From: CAZTHM01 sp041946825
GTDB lineage: Bacteria; Acidobacteriota; Terriglobia; UBA7540
Assembly (NCBI GenBank): GCA_041946825.1
Contig: JBHGBD010000002.1
Location: 1 to 64,000, forward strand
Direction of reading: 5' to 3'
DNA length: 64,000 nt
The notes under the pieces are model-generated. The model ran no database searches, was not told where the DNA came from, and was given only the letters and a program-made list of their open reading frames with translations. Positions 33,216 through 43,800 of this stretch are shown piece by piece; the stretch's first letter is position 1, and each line of letters begins with the position of its first letter. Made by a program: the position numbers and the translations under genes.

Positions 33216-35150
33216 TTAGGTAGTCTTGTAGGTGGCGAGGAAACTCTTCATTGCCGCCTCGTTGATCTTCAACTCACCCGAAGCCAGAAGTTTTTCTTTG
33301 AGGTTCTTTTGATAGAGCTCCCAGGCGAGGCTGCGTTTGCGCTCGACGAGCTCCTCGGCGATCTGGTCCTGCTGCGAGGGCAGGTCGGCCTCGACGGCGG
33401 GCGTCCGCGCAACCACGCGGAACACCACGCGGTTCCCGCCCACCTGCACAGCGTCGCTCGTCTGGCCGGGATTCAGAGTGAACGCCGCCGACAGCTGCGA
33501 GCCCGAGCCCAGGCCCTCGAGGTAATCCTGCTGGTTGAAGTCCTTGCTCTCCTTGACCGCGAGGCCCATCGACTTCGCGACTTTCTGGAAGTCGCCGGTT
33601 TTGACCTTGGCGGCGAACTCCTGAGCCTTCTCCACCGCCAGACTCTGCGACCGCGCGGCACGGTAATCCTGCTCGACGATGGCGCGGACTTCCTCCAGCT
33701 TGGGCGTGTGCTCGGGAACGATTTCCATCAACTGGATGATAGCCGTTCCTTTGGGGACAGAAATCGGCGTTCCCACCGCGCCTTCGCGCAACTGGAAGGC
33801 GAGGTTGTGGAATGACTCGCTGGTGCCGAAGTCCGGAACCGCCTGGTTGTATTTGAAGAGCGGCGTTTCCCGGGTCTCCAATCCGAACTTCGCCGCGACC
33901 CCCTGGAAGTTCTTGGGGTCTTTCAACAGCTCGCTTTCGAGCCGGCTCGCGAACGATTGCTGGGCGTCGGCGAGTTTCTGCTTTTCAAGCCCGTCGCGAA
34001 TCTGGTTCTTCACTTCCTCGAAGGTTTGAAGGTGCGCGGTCTGCCTGTCAAAAACCTTGATGATGTGGATGCCGTAGGTGGTCTTGATCAGGTCGCTCAC
34101 CTGGCCGGGCTTGAGCGCGAACGCGGCGTCCTCGAATTCCTTCACCGTCTGACCGCGCACAATCCAGCCCAGGTCTCCCCCCTTGGAAGCGGTGGAATCC
34201 TCGGAGTTCTTCTGTGCCATTTCGGCGAAGTCGGCGCCCGCCTTGATTTTGGCCAGGACATCGCGCGCGGTCTTTTCGATGGTCGCGATCTCGCCGGGAG
34301 TTTTTCCTTCCGTCTTGAAAAGAATGTGAGAAACCTTGACGCGGTCAGGAACGCGATAGTCGGAAACGTGCTGGCCGTAAGTCGCTTTCAGTTCCGCTTC
34401 GTCCACTTTGACCTGGGCGCGAATGTGGTCGGCGTCGATCAGCACGTATCGGGCGCGGCGCTGCTCGGTGGTCTTGTAGCGGCTGGGGTCTTTCTTGAAG
34501 AATTCCTCGAGCGCCGCGGGAGTAACCTCGACGGCCTTCAGGTACTGCGCGGGGTCGAAGAGGACGTACTCGATGCGCGCCCTGGTGTTACGGCGCAGGA
34601 ACTCGTCGCGGACCTCGCCGGGAGAAACGCGCACGCCGTCGGTAATGATGGCGCGGATCTTTTCCTGCAGGAGGCCTTCTCGAAATTGTTCCTCGAACTG
34701 AGCCACGCTCATGCCCGCCTGCTGGCTCACAAAGTCGCGGTAGCGGTCCATGCCGACGAAGGTGCCGTTGGGATAGAGGAACGGCATCAACTTGCGCATT
34801 TGACTGCTGACCTCCGCGTCGGAAACTTCGACGCCGAGGGTTTTGGCCTGGCTTCGGAGGGCGCGGCGGAGGATCATATCGTCGAGCATGGGGGAGGCCA
34901 GGCTGGCCATCATGCGCGGGTCGTTACCCAGCGGGGAATTGCGCAGCCGCGACTGGATGGCGCGCGCCAGATCCTGCGAGGTGATCGAGATACCGCCGAT
35001 TTCTGCGAGCGTGTTGGATTCCAGCGCCCCCGTATCGCCGCCGGGAATCGGCGCAAGCGTAATGACCATGCCCAGGCATACAATGCCGAGAAAGAAGATC
35101 AGGAGATATTTTTTGACCGCTTCGCGATTTCTCTTGAACAGCTTATACAT
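33216..35150 (-). CDS. Membrane-anchored peptidyl-prolyl isomerase (PpiD/SurA-like)
   Basis: 644 residues. One N-terminal membrane helix (KYLLIFFLGIVCLGMVITLA, residues 15-34) then a periplasmic SurA_N/SurA-like chaperone region, and a parvulin domain at about residues 270-370 (VSHILFKTEGKTPGEIATIE, EDSTASKGGDLGWIVRG, TYGIHIIKVFDR). The rest is a second chaperone-like domain. PpiD and SurA fold outer-membrane and periplasmic proteins. It ends directly at the heptamer hairpin. Confidence 0.9.
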   Translation of the reverse strand: MYKLFKRNREAVKKYLLIFFLGIVCLGMVITLAPIPGGDTGALESNTLAEIGGISITSQDLARAIQSRLRNSPLGNDPRMMASLASPMLDDMILRRALRSQAKTLGVEVSDAEVSSQMRKLMPFLYPNGTFVGMDRYRDFVSQQAGMSVAQFEEQFREGLLQEKIRAIITDGVRVSPGEVRDEFLRRNTRARIEYVLFDPAQYLKAVEVTPAALEEFFKKDPSRYKTTEQRRARYVLIDADHIRAQVKVDEAELKATYGQHVSDYRVPDRVKVSHILFKTEGKTPGEIATIEKTARDVLAKIKAGADFAEMAQKNSEDSTASKGGDLGWIVRGQTVKEFEDAAFALKPGQVSDLIKTTYGIHIIKVFDRQTAHLQTFEEVKNQIRDGLEKQKLADAQQSFASRLESELLKDPKNFQGVAAKFGLETRETPLFKYNQAVPDFGTSESFHNLAFQLREGAVGTPISVPKGTAIIQLMEIVPEHTPKLEEVRAIVEQDYRAARSQSLAVEKAQEFAAKVKTGDFQKVAKSMGLAVKESKDFNQQDYLEGLGSGSQLSAAFTLNPGQTSDAVQVGGNRVVFRVVARTPAVEADLPSQQDQIAEELVERKRSLAWELYQKNLKEKLLASGELKINEAAMKSFLATYKTT

Positions 35151-35326
35151 GCTGGCTCCAGGCCGTGGGGTTAAACCTTCCCATTATAGGCGGAATCCCT
35201 CGCGTCCGGCAACTTGCGGGGCATAGCGATGGAAGCCAGCGGGAAGGCTGCCCGGCCGGCTATCGGCGGTGGGCAGGTGGCTGGGACGGCGCGGAGGAAT
35301 CACAGGGCGCAAGACGAGCTCGAGCC

Positions 35327-35626
35327 CTACTCGGCCTTCCCGAAGTGAAAGTTGATTTTGAACTCTTCGCCGTTGGAGACGATTGCCTCGCGGGAATCCG
35401 ATTTGACCGGACCCAATTCGGCGCGCACCAGCCAACTGCCCGGGGTCACGACGAGGCAGTAGGCACGGCCGTGCTGCGATGCCTGGACGGTGGTCGTGGT
35501 TTGAAGCGTGTCCGATTGCGCGGTCACGGTGACCGTGATGCCTCCCTCTTTCGTCACTGGCCCGTAAACCTGAACGATTCCAGTAATGAAGCCAACATCG
35601 GTATGAACAGTCTCTGACCTCTGCAT
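35327..35626 (-). CDS. Small carboxypeptidase-regulatory-like (Ig-fold) protein
   Basis: 99 residues from the ATG at 35626, chosen for its ribosome site GGAGGAG; the longer frame is not supported. It has no signal peptide. Beta-strand pattern GIVQVYGPVTKEGGITVTVT, YCLVVTPGSWLVRAELG and FKINFHFGK suggests a single carboxypeptidase-regulatory-like domain. Function unknown. It lies 176 bases upstream of the PPIase gene on the same strand; that gap has no other feature. Confidence 0.6.
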   Translation of the reverse strand: MQRSETVHTDVGFITGIVQVYGPVTKEGGITVTVTAQSDTLQTTTTVQASQHGRAYCLVVTPGSWLVRAELGPVKSDSREAIVSNGEEFKINFHFGKAE

Positions 35627-35771
35627 GTCACTCCTCCAGGCAAAAAGAACCATGATGCTAGCCCTTCGGCCGGCCAGATGGCAAGAGGCTGTGTCAATGG
35701 ATGCGCGGCGAACTCCCGGCCATCCTGCCACCCCGGCCCAGCTTTCTGCCGGACCGGGGCGGCGAGGGGCG

Positions 35772-36989
35772 TTACTGCACCGTGACCGTGACCGACGCCG
35801 TGCTCCGGCCGTAGGCATTGGTCGAGTAGATCGTGTAGGTGGTGGTGGCAGTGGGAGCAACAATGACGCTGGTACCGCGCACAGCGCCCACCGTGGGCGA
35901 GACGATATTGTAGAGCTGCCCGGTCGTGCTCCAGCTCAACGTAACGGGCGTTCCTGGCGCCGCGGCCATGGGATTGGCGGTGAAGCTGGTAATGGTCGGC
36001 GAGGGGCCGGTCGGCACGTTGGCGGGGGTATAGATCGTGCCCATCTGCACGACTTCAAAATTCGCTGCGGTGATCGTCTTCAGCAGGTTCAGGTTGTTGT
36101 TGTTCCACCGGCTGTCGGGGGCTCCGCTGATAAAGATGGCGCTGCCGTTGTCGGCAAGGATCATTCCGTATTTTTTCAGCGCCGTGAGGATCACCTGGTC
36201 GTCAGCGGGAAAGCCCGAAATGTCAAAGCTGGCTTTGAGCCGCAGGCGCGTGCCCATGGGCGGGGCATTCGGGTCGGTGGTCGACGAAGCCCAGTGAGTG
36301 GCGGGCAGCACAAACGCCCGCTGCGAATTGGGAACGGTGAATCGCAGCGCGTGGTTGATCGCGCCACGCGCCACCTCGTCGTAGCGCGCCAGGCCCACAA
36401 AAACCGGCAGGCCCGCGGCGTCGGCGGAAGTCCATGTGTACGGCCGTTGCTCGTTGATCGTCATATCCCAGACCGTGGAGGAATCGGCTTTCCAGCTGCC
36501 ATTCTTCTGCGGGTAAGCCTTATAGAGTTCGTAAAGCCAGCAGCCGTCCTTCTCCAGCACCAGAACGTGACGGTCGCCATTGCCGGGCTTGGGATAGCCT
36601 TCAATCAGGGCGTTGGAAGGAATTGGCATCGGGCCGGGATCACTCTCGTCGGGATAGGCGCCATAAATTATGGGCACCTTCGTTTGCGTTCCCGCGACGA
36701 TCTGATAGGGGATGCCGAGCGACTGGTTGTGGTAGGTGCCGGAACCGAAATCCGGATGGAGGGTTACGGTGGCGCCGATGTAGTTGATGTAGTTGTTCGA
36801 ATTGGGGTCAACCGGCGCCGCGGAGATGTCGGTGTTCCACAGGTTCGAAGCCGGGAACGGAACGAACCCGTTCAGGTCCGCGCCCTGGCCGAGGCTCATT
36901 CCACCGCAGGTGCCTGCCTGCGAAAAGACGAGACTGTTCACGCCAAGAATCCAAAAGGCTGCAAGAAGGGCTCTTGTGAACGAACGCAT
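35772..36989 (-). CDS. Exported protein with C-terminal Ig-like domain, unknown function
   Basis: 405 residues from the ATG at 36989 (ribosome site AAGGAGGA); the longer frame adds non-conserved sequence. Signal peptide (RSFTRALLAAFWILGVNSLV, cleaved near FSQA). The central part (FPASNLWNTDISAAPVDPNS, HPDFGSGTYHNQSLGIPYQI, WDMTINEQRPYTWTSADAAG) looks like a large beta-rich secreted protein that occurs in soil Acidobacteriota; no catalytic motif recognised. The last 80 residues, TITSFTANPMAAAPGTPVTL onward, form an Ig-like domain. Confidence 0.7.
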   Translation of the reverse strand: MRSFTRALLAAFWILGVNSLVFSQAGTCGGMSLGQGADLNGFVPFPASNLWNTDISAAPVDPNSNNYINYIGATVTLHPDFGSGTYHNQSLGIPYQIVAGTQTKVPIIYGAYPDESDPGPMPIPSNALIEGYPKPGNGDRHVLVLEKDGCWLYELYKAYPQKNGSWKADSSTVWDMTINEQRPYTWTSADAAGLPVFVGLARYDEVARGAINHALRFTVPNSQRAFVLPATHWASSTTDPNAPPMGTRLRLKASFDISGFPADDQVILTALKKYGMILADNGSAIFISGAPDSRWNNNNLNLLKTITAANFEVVQMGTIYTPANVPTGPSPTITSFTANPMAAAPGTPVTLSWSTTGQLYNIVSPTVGAVRGTSVIVAPTATTTYTIYSTNAYGRSTASVTVTVQ

Positions 36990-37297
36990 GTCGAAATCCT
37001 CCTTTGTCGCGTTGCGAAATGTAGCAGTCCCTGCATGCCAATAAATTGCAGGGTATTTATCTGAGGTAGATTCCCTGATTTCCACCCTATGCTTAAACCC
37101 CTCCGGCGGAGAAGTCAAGGGGGTGAATCAGATTCTCATCTCATCTTCGGGCGGCGGACGGAGGCGGGCGCCGGTCAAAGGCGCGCCGGTTGAGAGGCCC
37201 TGGTTGAAAGCTCGCGTTCGCCTTGCAGCGGAAACGCGCTTGATTAAATAACCACTTTTGATGAAGAATAGGCGGACTGGGTAGCGGAAGCTCGGGC
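36990..37297. other. Intergenic region between divergent genes with a 7-bp inverted repeat
   Basis: 308 bases with no gene. It contains CCCTGCA-N11-TGCAGGG at 37029-37053, about 40-65 bases upstream of the exported protein gene, a possible operator. No clear promoter hexamers recognised. Confidence 0.35.
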
Positions 37298-38593
37298 ATG
37301 GGAACACCACCACCGCCGACAGATCGGGGACCCGCGTACGAGGTTGAATGGACGACGATTTCGTACCGCACGATTGCCTTCTTCGTGATCATGGGTCTGC
37401 TGATCGTGGGTCTGGTTCTTTATCTGATTGCTCCGGCCTATTTTGGAAAGAAAGCCAAGCAGTTGATCGGGGCGATCTCCGCAGGACTGACCGAGACGAC
37501 CTCCACCGAAACCGCGGCCAGCAAGCGCGAGGCGCACTTCGTCAACATCGACGGCACGGTGCGCGTACGCAAGGCGAACTCTTCCCAGTGGATCCGGGCG
37601 GATTACAACACCAACCTGGAAAAGGGCGATTACGTGCAGACGGGCGGCGACGGTGTGGCGCGGATCATCTTCGCCGACGGGACCAATTACGTCCTGAAGC
37701 CGGACTCGCTGATCGCGGTGGAGGAGAGCCGCGAGGACCCGGTCACCAAGGCGACGCGCGTGTCCGTGCAGATCTCAGCCGGGACCGTGGATCTGTCGAC
37801 GGGGCGATTTGAGGTTCCAGGATCGACTTCCAAGGTCAAAATCGAAAACGCCGTGGCGAACCTCGCGCAGGACAGCCGGGCGATGGTGCGCAACGACCCG
37901 AACAAGAACGTTCATGAGTTCACTGTGCAGCAGGGCGCCGCCGACGTCACGCGGGGTGCGGACACGGTGCGTCTGGGCCAATACGACCAGGTCACCTTCG
38001 ACCGCGAGAAACCCGGGCTGAACCGGAACAAGGTGATCGCACCGCCCGAACTCTCCGACCCGCCGAATATGGCCTTAACGGTCACGCAGGACCCGAAATC
38101 CACCGACCTGAATTTCGCTTGGAGCGCCGTTCCGGGAGCAAGCACGTATCGCCTTCAGGTTTCCCCTTCCGGGCTGTTTTCGAACCTGGTGGTAGACAAA
38201 AAGATTCCTGGCAGGACGTCGATCAGGATTTCCGGGCTCGAGGAAGGGACCTATTATTGGGTCGTCACCTCGATCGACGCCAAGGGCAACGAGAGCCAAC
38301 CCAGCGCCGCGAACCGCTTCAGCCTGGTACAGCAAGTGGATACGGGAAGCCAGGCATTTCTGGAAGTGACCAGCATTATCCAGCACGGCCGGGTGCTGGA
38401 AGTCGTGGGCCGGACGGAGCCGGGCTCCTCGGTGATTATCAACAATGAGCAGGTCTTTAACATCGCCTCGGACGGGACCTTCCGCCATTTCACGTCCCAG
38501 CTGCCCAGGACCGGGGCCAACCAGATCACGGTAACCGCACAAAATCGCAAAGGGGACACGCGCACGATTCGCAAGACGATCGTCATCGAATGA
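37298..38593 (+). CDS. FecR-domain membrane protein with fibronectin-type and Ig-like domains
   Basis: 431 residues. One membrane helix (IAFFVIMGLLIVGLVLYLIA, residues 26-45) then a FecR domain (about residues 80-230; GTVRVRKANSSQWIRADYNT, LEKGDYVQTGGDGVARIIFA), a fibronectin type III-like domain (ATLAFAW-type DLNFAWSAVPGASTYRLQVS) and a last Ig-like domain (HGRVLEVVGRTEPGSSVIIN). Outside-facing. Such FecR proteins, not tied to iron here, are common in Acidobacteriota envelopes. It ends 46 bases upstream of mreB on the same strand, so it may belong to the start of the cell-shape operon. Confidence 0.83.
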   Translation: MGTPPPPTDRGPAYEVEWTTISYRTIAFFVIMGLLIVGLVLYLIAPAYFGKKAKQLIGAISAGLTETTSTETAASKREAHFVNIDGTVRVRKANSSQWIRADYNTNLEKGDYVQTGGDGVARIIFADGTNYVLKPDSLIAVEESREDPVTKATRVSVQISAGTVDLSTGRFEVPGSTSKVKIENAVANLAQDSRAMVRNDPNKNVHEFTVQQGAADVTRGADTVRLGQYDQVTFDREKPGLNRNKVIAPPELSDPPNMALTVTQDPKSTDLNFAWSAVPGASTYRLQVSPSGLFSNLVVDKKIPGRTSIRISGLEEGTYYWVVTSIDAKGNESQPSAANRFSLVQQVDTGSQAFLEVTSIIQHGRVLEVVGRTEPGSSVIINNEQVFNIASDGTFRHFTSQLPRTGANQITVTAQNRKGDTRTIRKTIVIE

Positions 38594-38639
38594 AACTGCC
38601 CGCCGCGCTCTTCTCCGAACGAAAGAGATGGGATAACCT

Positions 38640-39671
38640 GTGGGAATGAATTTCCGTTCATTGTTCAGTATTTTTTCTTCCGACCTGGCCATCGACCTGG
38701 GAACCGCCAACACCCTGGTCTTCGCCCGCGGCAAGGGCATTGTGCTCAATGAGCCTTCCATCGTGGCAATCAATACCCACACGGGTGAGGTCGAGGCCGT
38801 GGGCCGCGAGGCCAAGGAAATGCTGGGCCGCACGCCGGGGAACATCGTGGCCATCCGTCCCTTGAAGGACGGCGTCATCGCCGACTTCAAGGTAACGGAA
38901 AAGATGCTGAATTACTTCATTCAGAAAGCGCACAACCGCAAGATGTTCGTCCACCCGCGGATTGTGATCGGGGTGCCGTCGGAAATCACCCAGGTGGAAA
39001 AGCGCGCCGTCCAGGACTCCGCCATGCGCGCCAAGGCCAGCGAGGTTTACCTGGTGGAGCAGGCGATGATGGCGGCCATCGGCTCCGGCCTGCCGATCAC
39101 CGAGCCCTCGGGCAGCATGATCGTGGACATCGGCGGGGGAACGACGGATATCGCGGTGATATCGCTCTCCGGCATCGTCTATGCCCGCTCCGTACGGGTG
39201 GCCGGGAACGAAATGGACGAGGCCATCACCGCCTACCTGAAGCGGAAATATAACCTGCTGGTGGGCGAGAGGACGGCGGAGCAAATCAAGATGGAAGTGG
39301 GATCGGCTTACCCGCTCGAGAAACCATTGACGATGGAAATCAAGGGCCGTCACCTGCTGGAAGGCATTCCCAAGACGCTTACCATCGACGATTCCGAAAT
39401 CCGCGACGCGCTTTCGGAATGCGTGGCGACGATCGTTAACGCCATCCGCGTGGCCCTGGAACGCACGCCTCCGGAACTGTCCGCCGACATCTCGGACCGC
39501 GGGATCGTTCTGACCGGCGGCGGCGCCCTGCTCAAAAACCTCGACAAACGCATCCGCGAAGAGACCGGCCTTCCCGTCTCCATCGCCGAGGACCCCCTCG
39601 CTTCGGTGGTGCTCGGCACCGGAAGAATGCTCACCGATTTCGCTTTACTGCGGCGAGTTGCGATAGAATAG
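38640..39671 (+). CDS. mreB: Rod shape-determining protein MreB
   Basis: 343 residues (GTG at 38640; ATG at 38646 is equally possible). Actin-fold signatures: DLAIDLGTANTLVFARGKGI (phosphate 1), VHPRIVIGVPSEITQVEKRA, GSMIVDIGGGTTDIAVISL (phosphate 2), EMDEAITAYLKRKYNLLVGE and GIVLTGGGALLKNLDKRIRE (adenosine motif). It polymerises on the inner membrane and directs lateral cell-wall synthesis with MreC, MreD, PBP2 and RodA, all encoded downstream. This indicates a rod-shaped cell. Full length. Confidence 0.97.
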   Translation: MGMNFRSLFSIFSSDLAIDLGTANTLVFARGKGIVLNEPSIVAINTHTGEVEAVGREAKEMLGRTPGNIVAIRPLKDGVIADFKVTEKMLNYFIQKAHNRKMFVHPRIVIGVPSEITQVEKRAVQDSAMRAKASEVYLVEQAMMAAIGSGLPITEPSGSMIVDIGGGTTDIAVISLSGIVYARSVRVAGNEMDEAITAYLKRKYNLLVGERTAEQIKMEVGSAYPLEKPLTMEIKGRHLLEGIPKTLTIDDSEIRDALSECVATIVNAIRVALERTPPELSADISDRGIVLTGGGALLKNLDKRIREETGLPVSIAEDPLASVVLGTGRMLTDFALLRRVAIE

Positions 39672-39726
39672 TAGCCGCGCCGGCTACGCGAGTTTGCTCG
39701 GGGGGACAAAATCAGGCAGCGCCTTT

Positions 39727-40647
39727 ATGCTTGAAATAATATCCCACGAATCTCCACCCGCCGAAAGGCCTCCGGAACGCGAGACGCCCGAGAGGGTACG
39801 CGCCTTTGTCTCGGGGCACCGGGCGTTCTTCACGCTGATCGCCGTCCTCATCGCCCAACTCCTCCTCCTCTCCGTGCAGATTACGCGCAACCAGAAAGTG
39901 CGTTTGATTCAGGTGTGGGCCGTATCGGCGGTCGATCCTTTTGCGCGCGTCCTGCGCGGGACCGTGAACGCCACGACGGGGGCCTGGGGATCCTATCGGG
40001 ATTTGTGGAAGTCGCAGCAGCAGAACCGCGAGCTGAGTGAGCAATTGACCGCGGCCCGGACCCAGATTCAGCAACTCTCACAGCAGGCCGACGAGGCGCG
40101 CCGGCTTCGCGACTTGCTGGAATTCAAGAATCATCTTCCCTTCCAGGCGGTCGCCGCGGAAGTCATCGCCTCGAGCCCCGGAGAGGCTTCCCGGGCGATC
40201 TTCATTGACAAAGGGTCGGACGCCGGCTTGACCCCGGACCTTGCCGTGGTCACTCCCTCCGGCGTGGTGGGAAAAATCATCGCCGTTTTTCCTCACACCG
40301 CGCAGGTGATGCTGGTCACGGACACGTCCAGCGGCGTGGCGTGCGCGCTCGATAAAAGCCGCGTGCAAGGGATCCTGAAGGGTGCGAGCCTCAACCTCTG
40401 CCAGATTCAGTACGTGATGAACGAAGCGCCGGTCTCCGCCGGCGAAATGGTTCTGACTTCCGGCCTTGATCAAATCTACCCCAAGGGCCTGCCCATCGGC
40501 TCGGTCAGCGAAGTCGCCGAGGGGAATATCTACAAGACGATCAAAGTCAAACCCGCCGCGGCGCTCGATCGACTGGAAACGGTTCTGGTGGTGGTCAAGT
40601 CTCCCTCCGGCGAATTGCAGGCCAATAACACGCCGGCGCGGCACTAA
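39727..40647 (+). CDS. mreC: Rod shape-determining protein MreC
   Basis: 306 residues from the ATG at 39727 (a TTG 33 bases earlier is less likely). N-terminal cytoplasmic tail, one membrane helix (FFTLIAVLIAQLLLLSVQI), a coiled coil (about residues 100-140, EQLTAARTQIQQLSQQADEA) and two beta-barrel domains with AIFIDKGSDAGLTPDLAVVT, SGVVGKIIAVFPHTAQVML and LTSGLDQIYPKGLPIGSV. Bridges MreB to PBP2 in the periplasm. In related genomes mreD follows directly; here a protease gene intervenes. Confidence 0.95.
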   Translation: MLEIISHESPPAERPPERETPERVRAFVSGHRAFFTLIAVLIAQLLLLSVQITRNQKVRLIQVWAVSAVDPFARVLRGTVNATTGAWGSYRDLWKSQQQNRELSEQLTAARTQIQQLSQQADEARRLRDLLEFKNHLPFQAVAAEVIASSPGEASRAIFIDKGSDAGLTPDLAVVTPSGVVGKIIAVFPHTAQVMLVTDTSSGVACALDKSRVQGILKGASLNLCQIQYVMNEAPVSAGEMVLTSGLDQIYPKGLPIGSVSEVAEGNIYKTIKVKPAAALDRLETVLVVVKSPSGELQANNTPARH

Positions 40648-40851
40648 GGCGGCATCGACTTACCCACAAGACAGAGGTATCGACGGCGTCCCACCTGGCG
40701 GAGGGGGTCGTGTACAATGCCGGGGGCACCACGTCGACCGTTGTGTCGTTTTTGAGTTCAAACAACGGGGCATGGCCCGAGAACGTCAAGTCGTGGTGAA
40801 ATCCCCGGTGGCTATCGAATCCGTCAAGGGCCTTATATTCGGGAGGTTGCG

Positions 40852-43800
40852 ATGGCAAGGAAACAACAATCGCCAGTGGTCCGTTTGTTGGATGGCATTT
40901 CCTTCATGGTCGTTTTTTGGCTGGCTGCTGCAACGAATCTAGTCGGGCAGCCCGGCAATCCATACGCGCTTTTGCGCAAGCCGACGGTGAGCAAAACGCA
41001 GATCGCGTTCAGCTACGGCGGCGACCTGTGGATTGTGGACCGTAGCGGCGGAGAAGCCAGGCGGCTCACCAGCGATGTGGGGATTGAAATTGACCCCGTG
41101 TTTTCGCCGGACGGCACGATGATCGCCTTCACGGGAGAATACGACGGCAACGAAGACGTGTATGTCGTGCCCGCGTCGGGCGGCATCCCGCAGAGGCTGA
41201 CCACGCACCCTGACCCAGACCAGGTGGTGGGGTGGACGCGCGACGGGAAGAACATCCTGTTCCGGTCCTCCCGGGAGGCGAATGCGGCCCGCTACACGCA
41301 GCTCTACACCGTGAGTCTTTCCGGGGGTTTGCCCAAGGTCCTTCCCCTGCCGATGGCGTTCGAGGGTTCGTACTCGCCGGACAGCTCTGATCTGGCCTAC
41401 GTCCCGTTCACGAACTTCCGGGAGCAATGGAATTTCTATCGAGGTTTGAAACACTATCGCGGCGGCCTGGCGTCCCCGGTCTGGATAGCCAGGCTCGCGG
41501 ATTCGACAGTCGAGAAAGTGCCGCGCAAGGACTCTAATGATTCGACGCCCATGTGGTTGGGCGACAAGGTCTATTTTCTTTCCGACCGCGACGGGCCGGT
41601 GAATTTGTACAGCTACGACACCAGGTCGAAACGCGTGACCGCAGCCTTGGCAAGCAATGGGGTGGATATCAACTCGGCCTCGGCCGGGCCGGACGCGATT
41701 GTCTACGAACAGTTCGGCTCGATTCACCTCTTCGATCCGGCAACGGGCAAAGAACACAAGATCCCCATCCAGGTTACCGGCGATTTCCCGGCCGCGCGGC
41801 CGCATTTCGTGAAGGTTGGGGAGAAAATCACCAACGCGAATATATCTCCAACCGGCGCGCGCGCCGTGTTTGAAGCGCACGGAGAAATTCTGACCGTCCC
41901 GGTCGAGCACGGGGACATCCGCAACCTGACCAACACGGTCGCGGCTGCCGAGCGCGATCCGGCGTGGTCTCCGGATGGAAAATGGATCGCCTACTTCTCC
42001 GATGAGTCAGGGGAATACGCGCTGCACCTGCGCCCGCAGGACGGCCTGGGTGAGGTGAAGAAGATTCACCTTGGAGATCCACCCACCTTCTACTACTCGC
42101 CGACCTGGTCGCCCGACAGCAAGAAAATTGTTTACAGCGACAAGCGGCTCCGCCTCTGGTACGTGGACATCGAGGCCGGCAAACCCGTTCCTATTGACAC
42201 CAATCCTTACGATCAAGGGCCCGGCTCGGGGTTCGACCCCGTCTGGTCGCCGGACAGCCGCTGGGTTGCTTACACACGCCAGCTCGATAGCTCGCTCCAT
42301 GCCGTCTTCCTTTACGGCATCGAAGATAAGAGCGCGCAACAGATCACCGATGGCCTGAGTGACGCTGCTTCCTGCGCCTTCGACAAGAACGGGAAGTACC
42401 TTTATTTCTTTACCAGCACAGACGACGGCCCGGCCATTGCCAGCAGCATGGGTTCGTACAAGGTTCCCGTCACACGCAGCGCGTACGTGGTGGTCTTGCA
42501 GAAGGACCTGAAGTCGCCGCTCGCGCCGCAGAGCGACGAAGAGAAGGTCGCGGGCGAGAAAGCGGCCCGTGCCGACACCGATGAATGCCCGGCGGAAGGC
42601 GAGACTAAGCCCGGCGGCGAAGTCGCCGCTGAGAAGCCCGACAAGCCAGGCGAGGAAAAGAAAGACAAAGACGCCAAGAAAATTCCCGAAGTGAAGATTG
42701 ACTTCGAGAATATCGGCCAGCGCGTCCTGGCGCTGCCCATTCCCGCCCGCAACTACGACCAATTGCTTGCCGGCAAAACCCACCTGCTCTACCTTCTCGA
42801 AGGCCCCATCGTCAACGACAGCGGGTCAGTCGGCCGCATCGTGCACAAGTTCGATGTGTGCACCCGGAAGACCGACAAGCTGCTCGACAATGTCGGCGGT
42901 TTCTTCATCTCCGCCAATGGCGAGAAGGCGCTCTATGAGCAACTGCCGCCTTCGATCTCCGGGACTCCCCCGCCCGGCGGAGAACCGCCGCACGGCGCCT
43001 GGGCCATCAAGCCCGTGGAAGCGCTGGGCAAGCCGGCCGAGCCCGGCAAGCCGGATGGCACCCTGCACCTCGAGTCCATGCAGGTGTACACCGACCCTCA
43101 CGCGGAGTGGCAGCAAATGTTCCGCGAGGTGTGGCGGATTGAACGCGACTTCTTCTACGACCCCAATCTGCACGGCGCGAACATGAAGGCGTTAATGGCA
43201 CGGTACCAGCCGTATGTCGACAACGCCACGAGCCGCGCCGACCTGAACTATATCTTCGCCGAGATGCTGGGCGAGATCACCGCGCAGCATATTTACGTCA
43301 CTGGAGGCGATCGTCCCGAGGTGAAAAGGGTGAACGTGGGGTTGCTCGGCGCCGATTATGCGGTTGACCACGACCGCTATCGCTTCGCCAAGGTGTACTT
43401 CGGCGAGAACTGGAATCCAGGGTTGCGGGCACCGTTGACCGAGCCGGGCGTCAATGTGCGTGAAGGCGAATACCTGCTGGCCGTGGACGGCCGCGAAGTG
43501 CACGCCAGCGACGATATCTACAGCTTCTTCCTGGAGCGCGCCGAAAAGGCGGTGCGCTTAAAGGTGGGGCCGGACCCAACCGGAAAAGACTCGCGCGTCG
43601 TCACGGTCGTGCCCATCGCCAACGAGCGCTCGCTCCGCCAGCGCGAGTGGATTGAAGGCAACCGGAAAAAAGTGGAGGCCCTGAGCGGCGGGAAATTGGC
43701 GTACGTCTACGTGCCCGATACGGCCGTCAATGGCTATACCTATTTCAACCGCTACTACTTCGCGCAAAATGAGAAGCAGGGGGCCGTCATTGACGAGCGC